Origin: Hygrophila difformis
Lineage: Eukaryota > Streptophyta > Magnoliopsida > Lamiales > Acanthaceae
NCBI GenBank assembly: GCA_030278955.1
Contig: JAOANR010000002.1
Location: 8,421,982-8,485,981, forward strand
Direction: 5' to 3'
Length of the DNA stretch: 64,000 bases
Below, one piece after another: positions 43,301-52,180 of this stretch. A model generated the notes under the pieces. That model ran no database searches and was not told where the DNA came from. It was given only the letters and a program-made list of their open reading frames with translations. Numbering within the stretch: the stretch's first letter is position 1; each line of letters starts with the position of its first letter. The translations under genes and the position numbers were made by a program.

Positions 43301-44211
43301 TAGGGTTGCATGCTATCTACCCAATCAGGGTACGGTTTGCGGTACGTAGGCCGCTCCATCGGCCTCAATTGGATGCCAAAGTGTTGCTGCATCATGTCAG
43401 CAAGCAACTCGGGCGATACTGCTGGCGTCTGCGCAGATGGTAACGCCACTGGGGGTGAAAAAGGAGCCACGGCGGCTGGTTGCGGTGTCTGCCCCCCTTG
43501 TAGTGGTGTCTGTCCCCAGGGTTGGGGCGCTTGTCCCCAAGGCTGCGTTGTCACGAAGGGTCCCACCGAAACGTTCGGCACGTGAGGTGCCGCTTGGCGT
43601 GGCTGCATACCAATGCCACCAGAGGCCGCTGTACAGCCTGGAGATACACTGGAAGCCACCAAACAACCTGGCGCCGCATAAATGGGTGTTGGGGGCGCTA
43701 CAAATCCAGGGTTCGGCATCAGGGGTGCCGCTGGGTTGGAAGCATAGGTTGTCTGGAAATGATTCACCAGTGGATTGACTAAGCCTCCCATATCGGGGAT
43801 TGGCGGCTGGTTGTTGGGTGCTGTACCCCAAGTTCTTAACTGACCGCCTGACGGCCCTGAACACGGCAGCAAGTTAGCGCCGTTTGCAGGAACGGTTGCG
43901 GGAGTAGTTGCTTCCTGTTGAGTCCGCAAGGCATTGATGCCCCTGTCAATTTGATCGGCCATAGCAGGCCGCAAAACATCCATAAGATGCCTCGTTAGTA
44001 GAGGCATGAACTCGGCCATCGATTCTGTCATCGAAAGCCGCATTTGTTCTGCAAATGTAGGGGTCTGTATGATCCCCTGTTGTGGTTGTGCAACAGTCGT
44101 CGTCTCAGTCACCTCTCCAGACGACGTTCGAACAGGTGTCTTCTCTTGCAGAGACATTTCTTCGAATTTCTGTGTAAGATCACTTACCAGACGTCCTGAT
44201 CTTAGACGCAT
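40330..44211 (-). CDS. gag: Gag and protease of the Tat element
   Basis: 1293 codons from the ATG at 44211 (MRLRSGRLVSDLTQKFEEM); the frame is open upstream through the primer binding site. A Pro/Gln-rich N-terminal part has repeated PWGQTP-like motifs. The retrotransposon Gag domain starts near residue 310 (FKMPEFSTFSGDD, WLKLRLLSSSLTGPAFAWYA, FHDRFYTPLSQVSLADL, LQRLKGRC). A long Arg/Glu-rich, probably disordered middle follows, with a repeated RRPVHERLQ motif at about 780-870. The aspartic protease is C-terminal: FTRVFVDNGAAANVLP, where DNGA stands for the usual D-S/T-G, followed by LLGRDWI. Gag packages the RNA and the protease cuts Gag and Pol. The gag-only element at 52181 has a clear homologue. 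Confidence 0.92.
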   Translation of the reverse strand: MRLRSGRLVSDLTQKFEEMSLQEKTPVRTSSGEVTETTTVAQPQQGIIQTPTFAEQMRLSMTESMAEFMPLLTRHLMDVLRPAMADQIDRGINALRTQQEATTPATVPANGANLLPCSGPSGGQLRTWGTAPNNQPPIPDMGGLVNPLVNHFQTTYASNPAAPLMPNPGFVAPPTPIYAAPGCLVASSVSPGCTAASGGIGMQPRQAAPHVPNVSVGPFVTTQPWGQAPQPWGQTPLQGGQTPQPAAVAPFSPPVALPSAQTPAVSPELLADMMQQHFGIQLRPMERPTYRKPYPDWVDSMQPYPRGFKMPEFSTFSGDDGRSTVEHVGRFTAQCGEAASNDWLKLRLLSSSLTGPAFAWYASLRSNSIQNWADLERAFHDRFYTPLSQVSLADLTNAKQYADETANAFINRLQRLKGRCTMAIPEREIANIAVTNMLPKLKEHLIVQDAIDLAQLAERAARLEKFLEEQEEKRPTRRVHFEEVRFGDEEDEPLEVAVAELVQTAKPHTCTALRPPKQKEAKYRPEEDLFDMSRADQVFDALLKDGVIKLPEGQKLPATEEIRGRSFCKWHNSYTHSITKCRSFRSAIHNKIKEGRLKIAGMKVDIDPFPQLHVGASGFIPNPEVGGSSSRTDEGSECVQISEQDEDLLSDESETEKEKELFSKQPKFKSMSKEEFKKVLDAEEKEYQKKQKPPLKVEIPKPALEIRENGRHQPITRDYRPGVHVVPTLMRRPEQPAEAERWMMNRAERRSAPREPPAMTKGQFRRAQRRYAEEMRQWEAQLHKLKSSRPRKPIQPTYFRSQGETSERRRPVHERLQHPQGRHTTRRPNSPVPPRRPVHERLQPSREGDRRGSHKTPREALQSPLSSTRRPIRERLQWAEREPSSSQPRVTEVESTQIKIQSPSSQDKGKATALAESSNEKRVTMSWADKFMERFEHMGEPGTTSTREMAMMKVLTRYFAYIAAHQAGELGSEPDSYEGFLAYCKTVDGPEQAKSQPEFQPAHEAARVNFGAVTPKEVEAAMDANIEEPKVGISALGIMPDDINMLDGMDLDEEAYMDAFWEDLENKLKEEGYEYGQEKEPTDPAVSMQVVGLAADEDVSDVESEVWDEEEPPFAKLIEEMDEMIAELSHPARCLLEELGGQSVQRPASAHFAKPEVSQTRQLKPLYVKAHIDGRPFTRVFVDNGAAANVLPMSTLKKLGKSEKDLIPTRVRMCSFVGEATQPAGFITADVTVGSKTIKVAFFVVKSKTCYSALLGRDWIHMAECVPSTLHQQLLIWDGNHVELVEADPQPQR

Positions 44212-44246
44212 ACACTTCTTTAAAGCGGATATGGCTTTAATCTCGG

Positions 44247-44264
44247 GTCCCACTGGGCGTGCCA
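44247..44264 (-). other. Primer binding site of the Tat element
   Basis: TGGCACGCCCAGTGGGAC on the minus strand, 3 nt after the 5' LTR. From memory it fits the 3' end of a tRNA-Arg, as in Ogre-type elements. The identical 18-mer lies after the 5' LTR of the gag-only element (53760-53777). Confidence 0.8.
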
Positions 44265-44267
44265 ATT

Positions 44268-44757
44268 TGTTGTGCGTGAAATTTGTATAGAACGAAAGTC
44301 TCTTCTTTGATTGACAATATTGGGTGAATTACAAAGAACTGTCGAAAGGAACCTTGCAAGAAAACTAAAAATGCAGAAAACAAAGGAATTACAGAAACTT
44401 TAAAGAAATAAAAGTGCAATTGTTGTGTAGAATTGTCGGGGCCTTAAAAGTGAGCAACCCTTTGGTTTTTATATGCGGAGTTCCTCAACTGTCAAGCAAT
44501 CCCACGATCCCTTCTAGGCCAGGTGTCATCTTGCCGACCATCCTGCTAGCATTCCTACAGATGTCTTCAAGAAACTTCCCGTCTAAAGAAACCTCCTGTC
44601 CTAATCTCTTCGTGACTCCTGGGCTGGCCTTCACATGAAGAACGGGGCTTGTACATGAAATGGGCTTCAACCTTCTGGACCACTAATTGTATGCAATGGG
44701 CCACCAAATATACTTAATAGGCCATTAAATTAGACCATTAAATTTACTTGGTTAACA
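44268..44757 (-). repeat. 5' LTR of the Tat element
   Basis: 490 bp. Carries the promoter for gag-pol; on the minus strand a CATATAAAAACC box at about 44475-44464 is a likely TATA element. One mismatch to the 3' LTR. Confidence 0.95.
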
Positions 44758-45364
44758 AGGCCAAATACATTCGTTTTCTTTTTAAAAAAAGTCAAATTGG
44801 TCCTTTTTAAATTTTATTGCCGATTTAGTCCGCTACCTATGCTAATTATATTCATTTTAGTCCAAAAATCACTAATCCCTCGTAGGATGCTGACGTGGCA
44901 TTGATTTATTTTGGTCCTTTTCATTCTTAAAGGCGATTCAAGATTAAACACAAGGAGACAAAAGGCATGTGACTGTCCTTTTCATTCTTCGGCCCTCAGT
45001 TTTGAGCCAAACGTCCCCATTATCGTTTCTTTGTTGCCGGAATTTGAATATGCGCCGCGGGATTAGGGTTCGAATTGGGGGTGCTGCGATATGGGAGGTG
45101 ATTGAAATTAGAGTCGGGTCGGGTTACACACTTATTTGGCAAACACGTTGGAATGACAGCAATTCAAAACAGATCCAGCGTGTATGGTTTAGAATAAATC
45201 ATTGTCACGTCAGCGTCCTAGAAAGGATTAGTGATTTTTGGACTAAAGTGGATATAATTAGCATAGGTAGCGGACTAAATCGGCAATAAAATAAAAAAAA
45301 AAGGACTGATTTGGCTTTTTTGAAAAGAAAACGGATGTATTTGACCTTTTTTCCTTTGAATCAC

Positions 45365-46340
45365 TATCAAAAAAATCTTAATAACGATGCCTGGCTCTTA
45401 AACTTTGTTCACCGTAAAATCATTACAAGATCCTATTACACATATTTAAGAGAGTCGCATTCGAAATACTCACGAGTAGTTGCGAAACTAAGATTCGTCT
45501 TAAAGGAGGATCCATTTAATTCCATCTAAAAAGATTTCTCATAAAAATATCAACATAAAAACTAAACGCAAGGGATAGGGGCAAATAGAAATTTGAATTC
45601 TCAACCTAAAAATTTGAAGCTCGATCATTAGACAAAACACCGATTCCTTGTGGGTTGATTATATTCATTTAGCTGTATAGAAAATATTGAACAATAGATA
45701 GCATATTCCAAACCAAAGTTAAAATTAACTGGCAATAATATAGAATAACTCCAATCCATATGAATTAATGAAAAATTCATAACATAGACCTTAACAGAAA
45801 ATGGAGTTTTTATTTTATTTTAGTTTTTTTAAAGAAAAAAAAAAGGGAGAAAAAACAAAGTGGATGAGTAGGAGGTATTAATGGTCCATCAGTTTCACTC
45901 CTAGCTAGTAGTCTCCAAAAGAGGGTTTTTGTTTTCTTGTACAAACAGCGCGCTGGACATTCACATGCTGCATGCAAAATTCCACAAATCCATCCTCCAG
46001 CCCATAGAAATAGAAATGTATGTGTCCTTTCCTCCTCAACAATTGGACAATACCATACATCTCTTACCACCATTGATTTACCCTATCATCTATCTTGCCT
46101 ATGATTGGATTGAGGAGATATATAGACAGTCCTCCTGCCCCCTTCAAATTTCAAAAATTAATAAAGATGGACAATGTTCCCTTCAATTTTAATTATTCCA
46201 TATACTTTCAGCATTTTGTAATTCTTTAATTTCATGTTACTATAATTTTTTAAAAATATAAACTCCTCTAAAATAAAATATTTCATTCGTTCTTTCATAT
46301 TATTCAATATTGTATCCTAACTTTAAATTTGACAAGTCTA
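45365..46340. other. Intergenic, nothing recognised
   Basis: AT-rich sequence. A plus-strand frame at 45929-46192 has no family I recognise. At about 45562-45650 a sequence with GAAATTTGAATTCTCAACC resembles an old SINE box B on the minus strand, but too weakly to call. Confidence 0.4.
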
Positions 46341-46346
46341 GAAATT

Positions 46347-46440
46347 ACTCCCTCTGTCCAGCCGATGTGATAAGTTTCTTCTGGGTACACATGGATTAAG
46401 GGTCTACAAATTGCTCCCTCTGTCCAGCCGATGTGACAAC
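46347..46440. repeat. Duplicated Stowaway-like terminus
   Basis: CTCCCTCTGTCCAGCCGATGTGA occurs twice, about 57 bp apart. It resembles one end of a CTCCCTCCGTCC-type MITE. No opposite end was found nearby, so this is a fragment. Confidence 0.45.
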
Positions 46441-46626
46441 AATATATTACTGGTCTTTAAAGCGAGGATAAATTAAAGTTTAATATGACTAATTGATTTA
46501 TTTATTAATGTATTAAATTGATATTGTAAGTTTGATCAATTTGTTGATGTAGGTAGAATTGCAATTTTAATAAATTTATTTATTGATATTCATATATAAT
46601 AGAATATGATATAAATGAGTTCAAAA

Positions 46627-47060
46627 TTCGTAACTTTTGGATTGAATTTTGAAAAGAGCAGAAGTAAGAAGCAAAAGCAGAAGTGAACCAAAAGCAGAAG
46701 CATGTAACGTTTGTGTTTAGATGGGATGTTTGAAAAGCAGATTTTTTTCAAAAATGTGTTTAGATGTTTAAAAATGAAAAATGTTTTTAGAATGTTATAA
46801 TTACCAAAAAGTACATTGCTATTTATGAGAATAGTACATATTTATAGTGTAATTTAAATATATTAGTGAGGGCATTTAAGACATTGCACACATTACTAAG
46901 TGCTTTTGGCTTCTGCTTTTCGAAGAAGCACCCATTGCAGCTTTTCGAAGTGCTTTTGCTTTTTATAAAGTCAAACCAAACACTATTTTTCTATCAAAAG
47001 TGCTTATGGCAGAAGCAAAAGCCAAAAGCACCTTTGCAAAAGCCATTCCAAACGGGGCAT
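46627..47060. mobile_element. MITE family X, copy A
   Basis: Begins with a degenerate form of the family end (TAACTTTTGGATTGAATTTTG), holds AGCAGAAGTAAGAAGCAAAAGC and GGCATTTAAGACATTGCACAC, and ends GCAAAAGCCATTCCAAACGGGGC, the complement of the start GCCCGTTTGGATTGGCTTTTG. No coding capacity. First of three adjacent copies. Confidence 0.65.
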
Positions 47061-47064
47061 TATA

Positions 47065-47772
47065 GCCCGTTTGGATTGGCTTTTGGAAAAACAGAAGTCA
47101 AAAGCAGAAGCAGATGTGAAAACCAAAAGCAGAAACATGTAAGTTTTGTGTTTGGATTGAATGTTACTTCATAAAACAAATTTTTTTCAAAAACGTGTTT
47201 GGGTGTGTAAAGATGAAAAGTACTTTTGGAATGTTATAATTACCAAAAAATACATGTACTTATGAGAATAGTAGTATATATTTATAGTGTAATTTAAATA
47301 CTTCATCCGTTCCTTAATATATGAAGTTTTAGCAAAAAAACACACATACCAAGGAATGTCATTATTACTGGTTAATTTTCCAATTTTACCCCTACTATAT
47401 GAAAATGTAAAATTGAAGTGGAGAGAGATTGCACAATATTCTAGGAGTAATATTTATGAAATCATAAGGGTAATATTGGAAAATTATGATATAAATATGT
47501 AAAATGACAACTATCTTGAAATGCTTTTTGATTTCTAAAAAGACAAATATTTTGGAACGGAGGGAGTTTATTAGTGGGGGCATTTAAGACTTTGCACATA
47601 TTACTATGTGATTTTGGCTCCTGTTTTTCAGAGAAGCTGTCTCCTTTGCAGCTTTTCGAGTTGCTTTTACTTTTTCTAAAAAGTCAAACCAAACACCATT
47701 TTTTTCATCAAAAGTGCTTTTGGCAGAAGCAAAAGCCAAAAGCATCTTTCGAAAAGCCATTCCAAATGGGTC
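47065..47772. mobile_element. MITE family X, copy B, with a nested Stowaway
   Basis: Starts GCCCGTTTGGATTGGCTTTTG, ends GCCATTCCAAATGGGTC. Same internal order as copy A. It is lengthened by a second MITE at 47301-47568 inserted into TTTAAATA/TTAGTG, as shown by the uninterrupted copies A and C. Confidence 0.7.
47301..47568. mobile_element. Stowaway-type MITE nested in copy B
   Basis: Ends CTTCATCCGTTCCTTAATAT and (complement of) ATATTTTGGAACGGAGGGAG, flanked by TA on both sides. Copies A and C of the host MITE lack it. Confidence 0.65.
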
Positions 47773-48122
47773 GTAATTTTTGAAAAACAACTTTTTTAAA
47801 AAATGTGTTTGGATGTGTAAAGATGAAAAGTGCTTTTGGATTGTTATAATTACGAAAAAAATACATTCTACTTATGAGAATAATACATATTTATAGTATA
47901 ATTTAAATATATTAATGAGGGCATTTAAGGCTTTGCACACATTACTAGATGCTTTTAGCTTCTACTTTTCGGAGAAACACCACCTGGGATGTTTCTCCCA
48001 GAAATATTTTTGCAGCTTTTCGAGTTATTTTTGCTTTTTCTAAAAAGATAAAACAAACACTATTTTTTTTTATCGAAAGTGTTTTTGCTTCTTTTGATAG
48101 AAGCAAAAGCCAAAACACTTGA
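47773..48122. mobile_element. MITE family X, copy C, 5'-truncated
   Basis: Starts inside the family consensus (TTTTTGAAAAACAACTTTTTT), then the shared GTGTTTGGATGTGTAAAGATG and GGGCATTTAAGGCTTTGCAC, ending GAAGCAAAAGCCAAAACACTTG. It lies about 280 bp upstream of the germin-like ATG. Confidence 0.6.
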
Positions 48123-48340
48123 AAAAAAAAATCTTAATTTATGAAACTTTTCTATATAGCAAATGGGATGGGACAATCCCAATATGACAAATGCAGGAAT
48201 TCAAATGGGAAGAAGAGAAATATACTTCATGACTCAAATAGTCTTATTGATAGGGTATCCAACCAAAACACACATCAAACATGTGGTACAAACATGATTA
48301 TTTTATTTATTTATTTATTGTTCCCTTGCTGTGCTAACTT

Positions 48341-48347
48341 TATTTAA
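48341..48347 (+). promoter_or_regulatory. TATA box of the germin-like gene
   Basis: TATTTAA, 55 bp before the start codon at 48402, leaving a short leader rich in A and C (TACATTACACA just before ATG). It is the only well-placed TATA-like element upstream of the gene. Confidence 0.5.
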
Positions 48348-48401
48348 GGTGCCTCAAACCCTATCATCAACTACATAGCATTCCCCCACATACATTACAC
48401 A

Positions 48402-49034
48402 ATGTACCTTCCTTCCTTGTTCCTCCTCACCCTTCTCTCCGCCGCCGCACTCGCCGCCGCCGACGACTTCTGCGTGGCGGATTTATCCCTCCCGAGCACC
48501 CCTTCCGGCTACTCCTGCAAGAAGCCGGCCTCCGTGACCGTCAACGACTTCGTCTACCACGGCCTCGCAACGCCGGGAAACACCTCCAACCTCATCAAGG
48601 CCGCCGTGAAACCGGCCTTCTCCACCCAATTCCCCGGCCTGAACGGACTGGGTCTCTCCATTGCCCGCCTCGACATTGCAGTTGACGGCGTCATCCCGAT
48701 CCACACCCACCCCGCCGCGTCGGAGATCATCGTGGTGGTGCAGGGGACCATATGCGCCGGGTTCATAACGTCGGCGACCAACAAGGTGTACGTCGAGTCG
48801 CTGAGCGCCGGCGACGTGATGGTGTTCCCGCAGGGGCTGCTGCACTTCCAGATAAACTCCGGGAAGACGCCGGCGGTGGCGTACGTGAGCTTCAGCAGCC
48901 CCCGACCCGGGCTTCAGTTAACCGATTACGCTCTGTTCGCCAACGATCTGCCGACGGAAACTGTGGCGAAGGTGACATTCCTGGACGTTGCACAGATTAA
49001 GAAGCTCAAGGGTGTTCTCGGCGGGACTGATTAA
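48402..49034 (+). CDS. Germin-like protein, GLP1/GLP3 (ABP19/20-like) subfamily
   Basis: 210 aa, single exon, GC-rich compared with its surroundings. Signal peptide at 1-20 ([20 protein letters not shown]), so it goes to the cell wall or apoplast. Cys24 and Cys39 form the usual N-terminal disulfide, and N60 (NTS) is a possible glycosylation site. The cupin has germin box 1 with HTHPAASE (His101, His103, Glu108) and box 2 with [16 protein letters not shown] (His148), so all four manganese ligands are present. The C-terminus [11 protein letters not shown] is typical of this subfamily, and length is as expected. Members form oligomers and may act as superoxide dismutases or in auxin and defence responses; the activity of this one cannot be told. 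Flanked on both sides by MITEs of one family. Confidence 0.95.
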   Translation: MYLPSLFLLTLLSAAALAAADDFCVADLSLPSTPSGYSCKKPASVTVNDFVYHGLATPGNTSNLIKAAVKPAFSTQFPGLNGLGLSIARLDIAVDGVIPIHTHPAASEIIVVVQGTICAGFITSATNKVYVESLSAGDVMVFPQGLLHFQINSGKTPAVAYVSFSSPRPGLQLTDYALFANDLPTETVAKVTFLDVAQIKKLKGVLGGTD

Positions 49035-49566
49035 TCAGTTAATTACGGATGTTCTTCGTCTTGTGTGTTGCCAATAATGTTCATTTAATCATATTTTTGT
49101 GTGTTTTGTGAATTGTGAGTTTAGTTAATTTGCACGTTGTCGTGTCGTCCAATGTGAAGAAGGGTTTTCTCTGTGTACCCGCTTTGTTTAATTGTTTGTA
49201 ATAATTGTTTGATTTTTATCAAGCAAATACTTTGGCATGCCATGCCCGGGTTAATATTTTGAGATTTAACTAGAGGAGTTTCGGACTTTCATGTGAGAGT
49301 TATGTTGTATGAATGATGAAATGATGTGTTTTGTATGACTGGAAAGATGCTATCGAAAAATATGTGATGGAAGAAGTGTTTTGTGTAATGCGAAATATGT
49401 TTTTTGTGATGTCCGCATGTGCTTACTCATAAAGAGGTTGTACCGTAACCGAATTGCCACAATTGACTTTAAGTAAGAACTAGACATTAAAGGAATGAAT
49501 TATTGTCTTAATTTAAGGAGAGAAAATAATTACAATACTTTTTTTTTTAATCAAATTGATCTCTGA
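49035..49566. other. 3' flank of the germin-like gene
   Basis: Contains the expected 3' UTR; AATAATG-type signals near 49053 and 49199 could direct polyadenylation. Otherwise AT-rich with no gene seen. Confidence 0.4.
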
Positions 49567-50033
49567 GGGCCCGTTTGGATTGATTTTTGAAAAAAGCAGA
49601 AGCCAAAAGCAGAAGCAGAAGTGAAAGCCAAAAGCAGAAGCATGTAACTTTTGTGTTTGGATGAAATGTTTGAAAAGCAGTTTTTTTCCAAAAGTGTGTT
49701 TGGATGTGTAAAAGTAAAAAGTGTTTTTTAAATGTATAAATTATCAAAAATGACATGCTACTTAATATGATAATAAGATATATTTATAGTGTAATTTATA
49801 TTAAGTAATGAGGGTATTTAAGTCTTTGCACAATTTACAAAGTGTTTTTGGCTTCTGCTTTTCGGAGAAGCACCCCCTGGGTTGCTTCTCCCAAAAGCAC
49901 TTTTGCAACTTTTCGAGGTGCTTCTGTTTTTTTAAAAAAAAGCCAAACCAAACGTTTCTTTTTCCCCAAAAATGCTTTTGGCAGAAGCAAAAGCCAAAAA
50001 CACCTTGGTAGAAGCCAATCCAAACATCCTCTT
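49567..50033. mobile_element. MITE family X, copy D
   Basis: Full-length copy of about 466 bp: GGGCCCGTTTGGATTGATTTT at the left, GAAGCCAATCCAAACATCC at the right (inverted), and the same GTGTTTGGATG, GGGTATTTAAG and GGCTTCTGCTTTTCGGAGAAG interior as copies A-C. It lies about 530 bp downstream of the germin-like stop. Confidence 0.7.
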
Positions 50034-50689
50034 AAACCTCTTTAAATTCCGAGAGTAATCCGTCAAAAACAAAAATAGAGAGCGTTATTTTGTAACTAAC
50101 AACAAAATAAACTGGAGTGGATATTTTTCTTTAAAATAAAATTATGTGGGGCAAATTTCCTTTTTGGAACTACATGATATTCTTTTTTCACAACTTGGTA
50201 CTATGTTTAAAAATTTTAATTTTTTTTGGTACCAGGTTTATATGTCAAATGGACGGTTTTGGTATATATTTCATCATTTTTTGGTATCCAATGGACCATG
50301 TTTGGAGGAAAAATATGATGAAAGTACCTAAAGCTATATTTTTTCGAGTTTAGTTAGCATGCAGAATGTCCAAAAATCTGTAGGTGCAGAAGTTGCTATA
50401 AGCAAGTTCATTATGTGCTAACCGGATTATTCTTGCAATCATTTCCAATTAAGAGACACTATTAATTTGGGTAATGTGATAATTTATTTCCATAAAGTGA
50501 TCATTTTTTCCATGATGGTTAACTGATGGTTTTGGTAATATTTATTCCTGCCATAATTTGATAAATTAACATTAGTGAATTCATAAATGTTTTTAGCATT
50601 TGATAAGTTAACATTAGTGAATTCATAAATGTTTTTAGCATTCACTTAGAACTAAATACACATTAAATCAGCACATATCACTAATTATA
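50034..50689. other. AT-rich intergenic with a 41-bp tandem duplication
   Basis: No gene. At about 50558-50640 the unit TTGATAAATTAACATTAGTG, AATTCATAAATGTTTTTAGC occurs twice in tandem. Otherwise low-complexity. Confidence 0.5.
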
Positions 50690-51172
50690 CTCCCTCCGTC
50701 CCACGAAATGTGGCCAGTATTCCTTTTAGGGGTGTCCCGCGAAATTTGACCACTTTCTATTTTTAGATAAATTCAATTAATATAAATATAATTAGAATCT
50801 TAATGGTTTCCAAATCCCATTAAAAATAATTATTTTTACTATTCTGCACAAATCCCAATACACTTTTAGTTTTCTACCCAAAGTCCCTTGCATTTCTTTA
50901 ATTCTTCATATTTTAAAATGGGTACAAATAAAAATTATATAAAATATATATTCTAAAACTAGACGCCTAGACGATTCTAACAAGACCATACTTGACTATT
51001 TTTCTCTAATTAAATCATTACAATAGTATTATGTTAAAGTTAAAAAATAAATAAAGTCAAAATTCATTAAACTTTTTAAACACAAATACTCACATCACTT
51101 TAACCACTAAACCCCATCACCTAAATTACCGTGTCCAAAAGAAAGTAGCCACATTTCGCGGGACGGGGAGAG
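50690..51172. mobile_element. Stowaway MITE, 483 bp
   Basis: Inverted ends CTCCCTCCGTCCCACGAAAT and (complement of) ATTTCGCGGGACGGGGAGAG, flanked by TA on each side. Typical Stowaway (Tc1/mariner-derived) terminus and target. No coding capacity. Confidence 0.8.
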
Positions 51173-52180
51173 TACAATATACCAGCACATAGCACTACCG
51201 GTATGATTTATTAGCACATACAGAACATCTCTCTGACACATGCATTCATATATTATTCCCATAGTACATATTATTAATAAGTTTTCATCATTGATTTCAC
51301 GGTCTAAAAGTACGTAGCACTAACTACATATTAAATTAGCATACATCATTATTTACATACTGGAACATTCCCTCAGCGGATGATTTCATTCCTTACCAAT
51401 TGTACCAAAAAAAAAAAAAAACTTTCCTAAATAACATATAGATAATGCACAATTAGTGAGAATAAAAAAATAGAAAGAATATTCACCTAATAAATAAATG
51501 TACTCCACTTACCAAAAAAAGAAAAAATAATGTATTCCACTAATTTTAGCACAAATCAAGTTTTTGATTAGCATTTCTGCACAAACTGAATCAGCAACAT
51601 AATCAATCCCTATTTTTTCATCCAAACTTGGTATCAAAATTGAATTTATAAACATGATACTAAATTGTGGAAAGAGGGTTTTTCTTATAGTACCAAAAAG
51701 AGATTCTACTCAATTAATATGTGATATTTACCTATTTTATAAAGGGAAATTTGAACAAACAATTGTGATATTGCGAAATATAAAACAACAATAAAACAAA
51801 ACTTTACGCAGGTTATGTGGTGTAGGATTGATATGAGAATTTGATAAAAATATGGATGAGAAAAAGAATATTTGATTTTGTTGGGTTGGATGACTTTGTT
51901 ATTTAATTTTTTTCCAGGTTAAAACTTAAAATAGCAACATATTCAAGGAATAAATAACTAAATACTCCTGTAAGTTTCACTATTAGTCAATTTGGTTCAT
52001 AAAGTATTTAATCAACTCAAATGGTCCTATAATTTTTATATTTTATAAAATTATTTGGGTTAATCAAATACTTATGAATCAAATTGGCTAAAAATAAAAC
52101 TTATAGGACTATTTGGTTATTTATTTTGCATATTCATGAAAATCCCAAATCCGTATGAAGTTAAAAAATTAGTTCTTTTC
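51173..52180. other. Intergenic, nothing recognised
   Basis: AT-rich, only very short frames. The last five bases, TTTTC (52176-52180), are the left target duplication of the following LTR element. Confidence 0.5.

Larger units (their letters stand above)
30644..44757 (-). mobile_element. Complete 14.1-kb Tat-type Ty3/gypsy retrotransposon
   Basis: Minus-strand element. LTRs are 44268-44757 (5') and 30644-31133 (3'), both TG...CA, 490 bp, differing at one base by eye (A31021 versus G44645), so the insertion is very recent. The target duplication AGGCC is at 30639-30643 and 44758-44762. Order in its own direction: 5' LTR, primer binding site, gag-protease, RT, RNase H, second (archaeal-type) RNase H, integrase, then 5.6 kb holding a convergent antisense gene, polypurine tract, 3' LTR. 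A second RNase H and an extra antisense frame are known features of the Tat lineage (Ogre/Retand group). The extra gene here is spliced and intact. Confidence 0.92.
30632..45354. mobile_element. Mutator-like element split by a Tat retrotransposon
   Basis: The left tip GGAAAAAAGGCC (30632-30643) is separated from the rest of the element (44763-45354) by the retrotransposon. Rejoined across the AGGCC target duplication it is about 604 bp. The left end reads GGAAAAAAGGCCAAATACATTCG, and the reverse complement of the right end reads GGAAAAAAGGTCAAATACATCCG. The inverted repeats extend about 155 bp (to the GACGTGG/CCACGTC-like motifs near 44905 and 45210). Both sides are flanked by TTTGAATCAC (30622-30631 and 45355-45364), a 10-bp duplication in the Mutator range. 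The interior of about 290 bp includes a GC-richer piece (45040-45125) that might be captured. No transposase. Confidence 0.8.

Noticed and set aside
40496..44290. Many plus-strand frames of 60-190 codons opposite gag
   Set aside because: Shadows of the 1293-codon gag frame on the other strand; no start context or domain.
48483..48845. Frames antisense to the germin-like gene
   Set aside because: GC-rich shadow frames of a well-identified single-exon gene.
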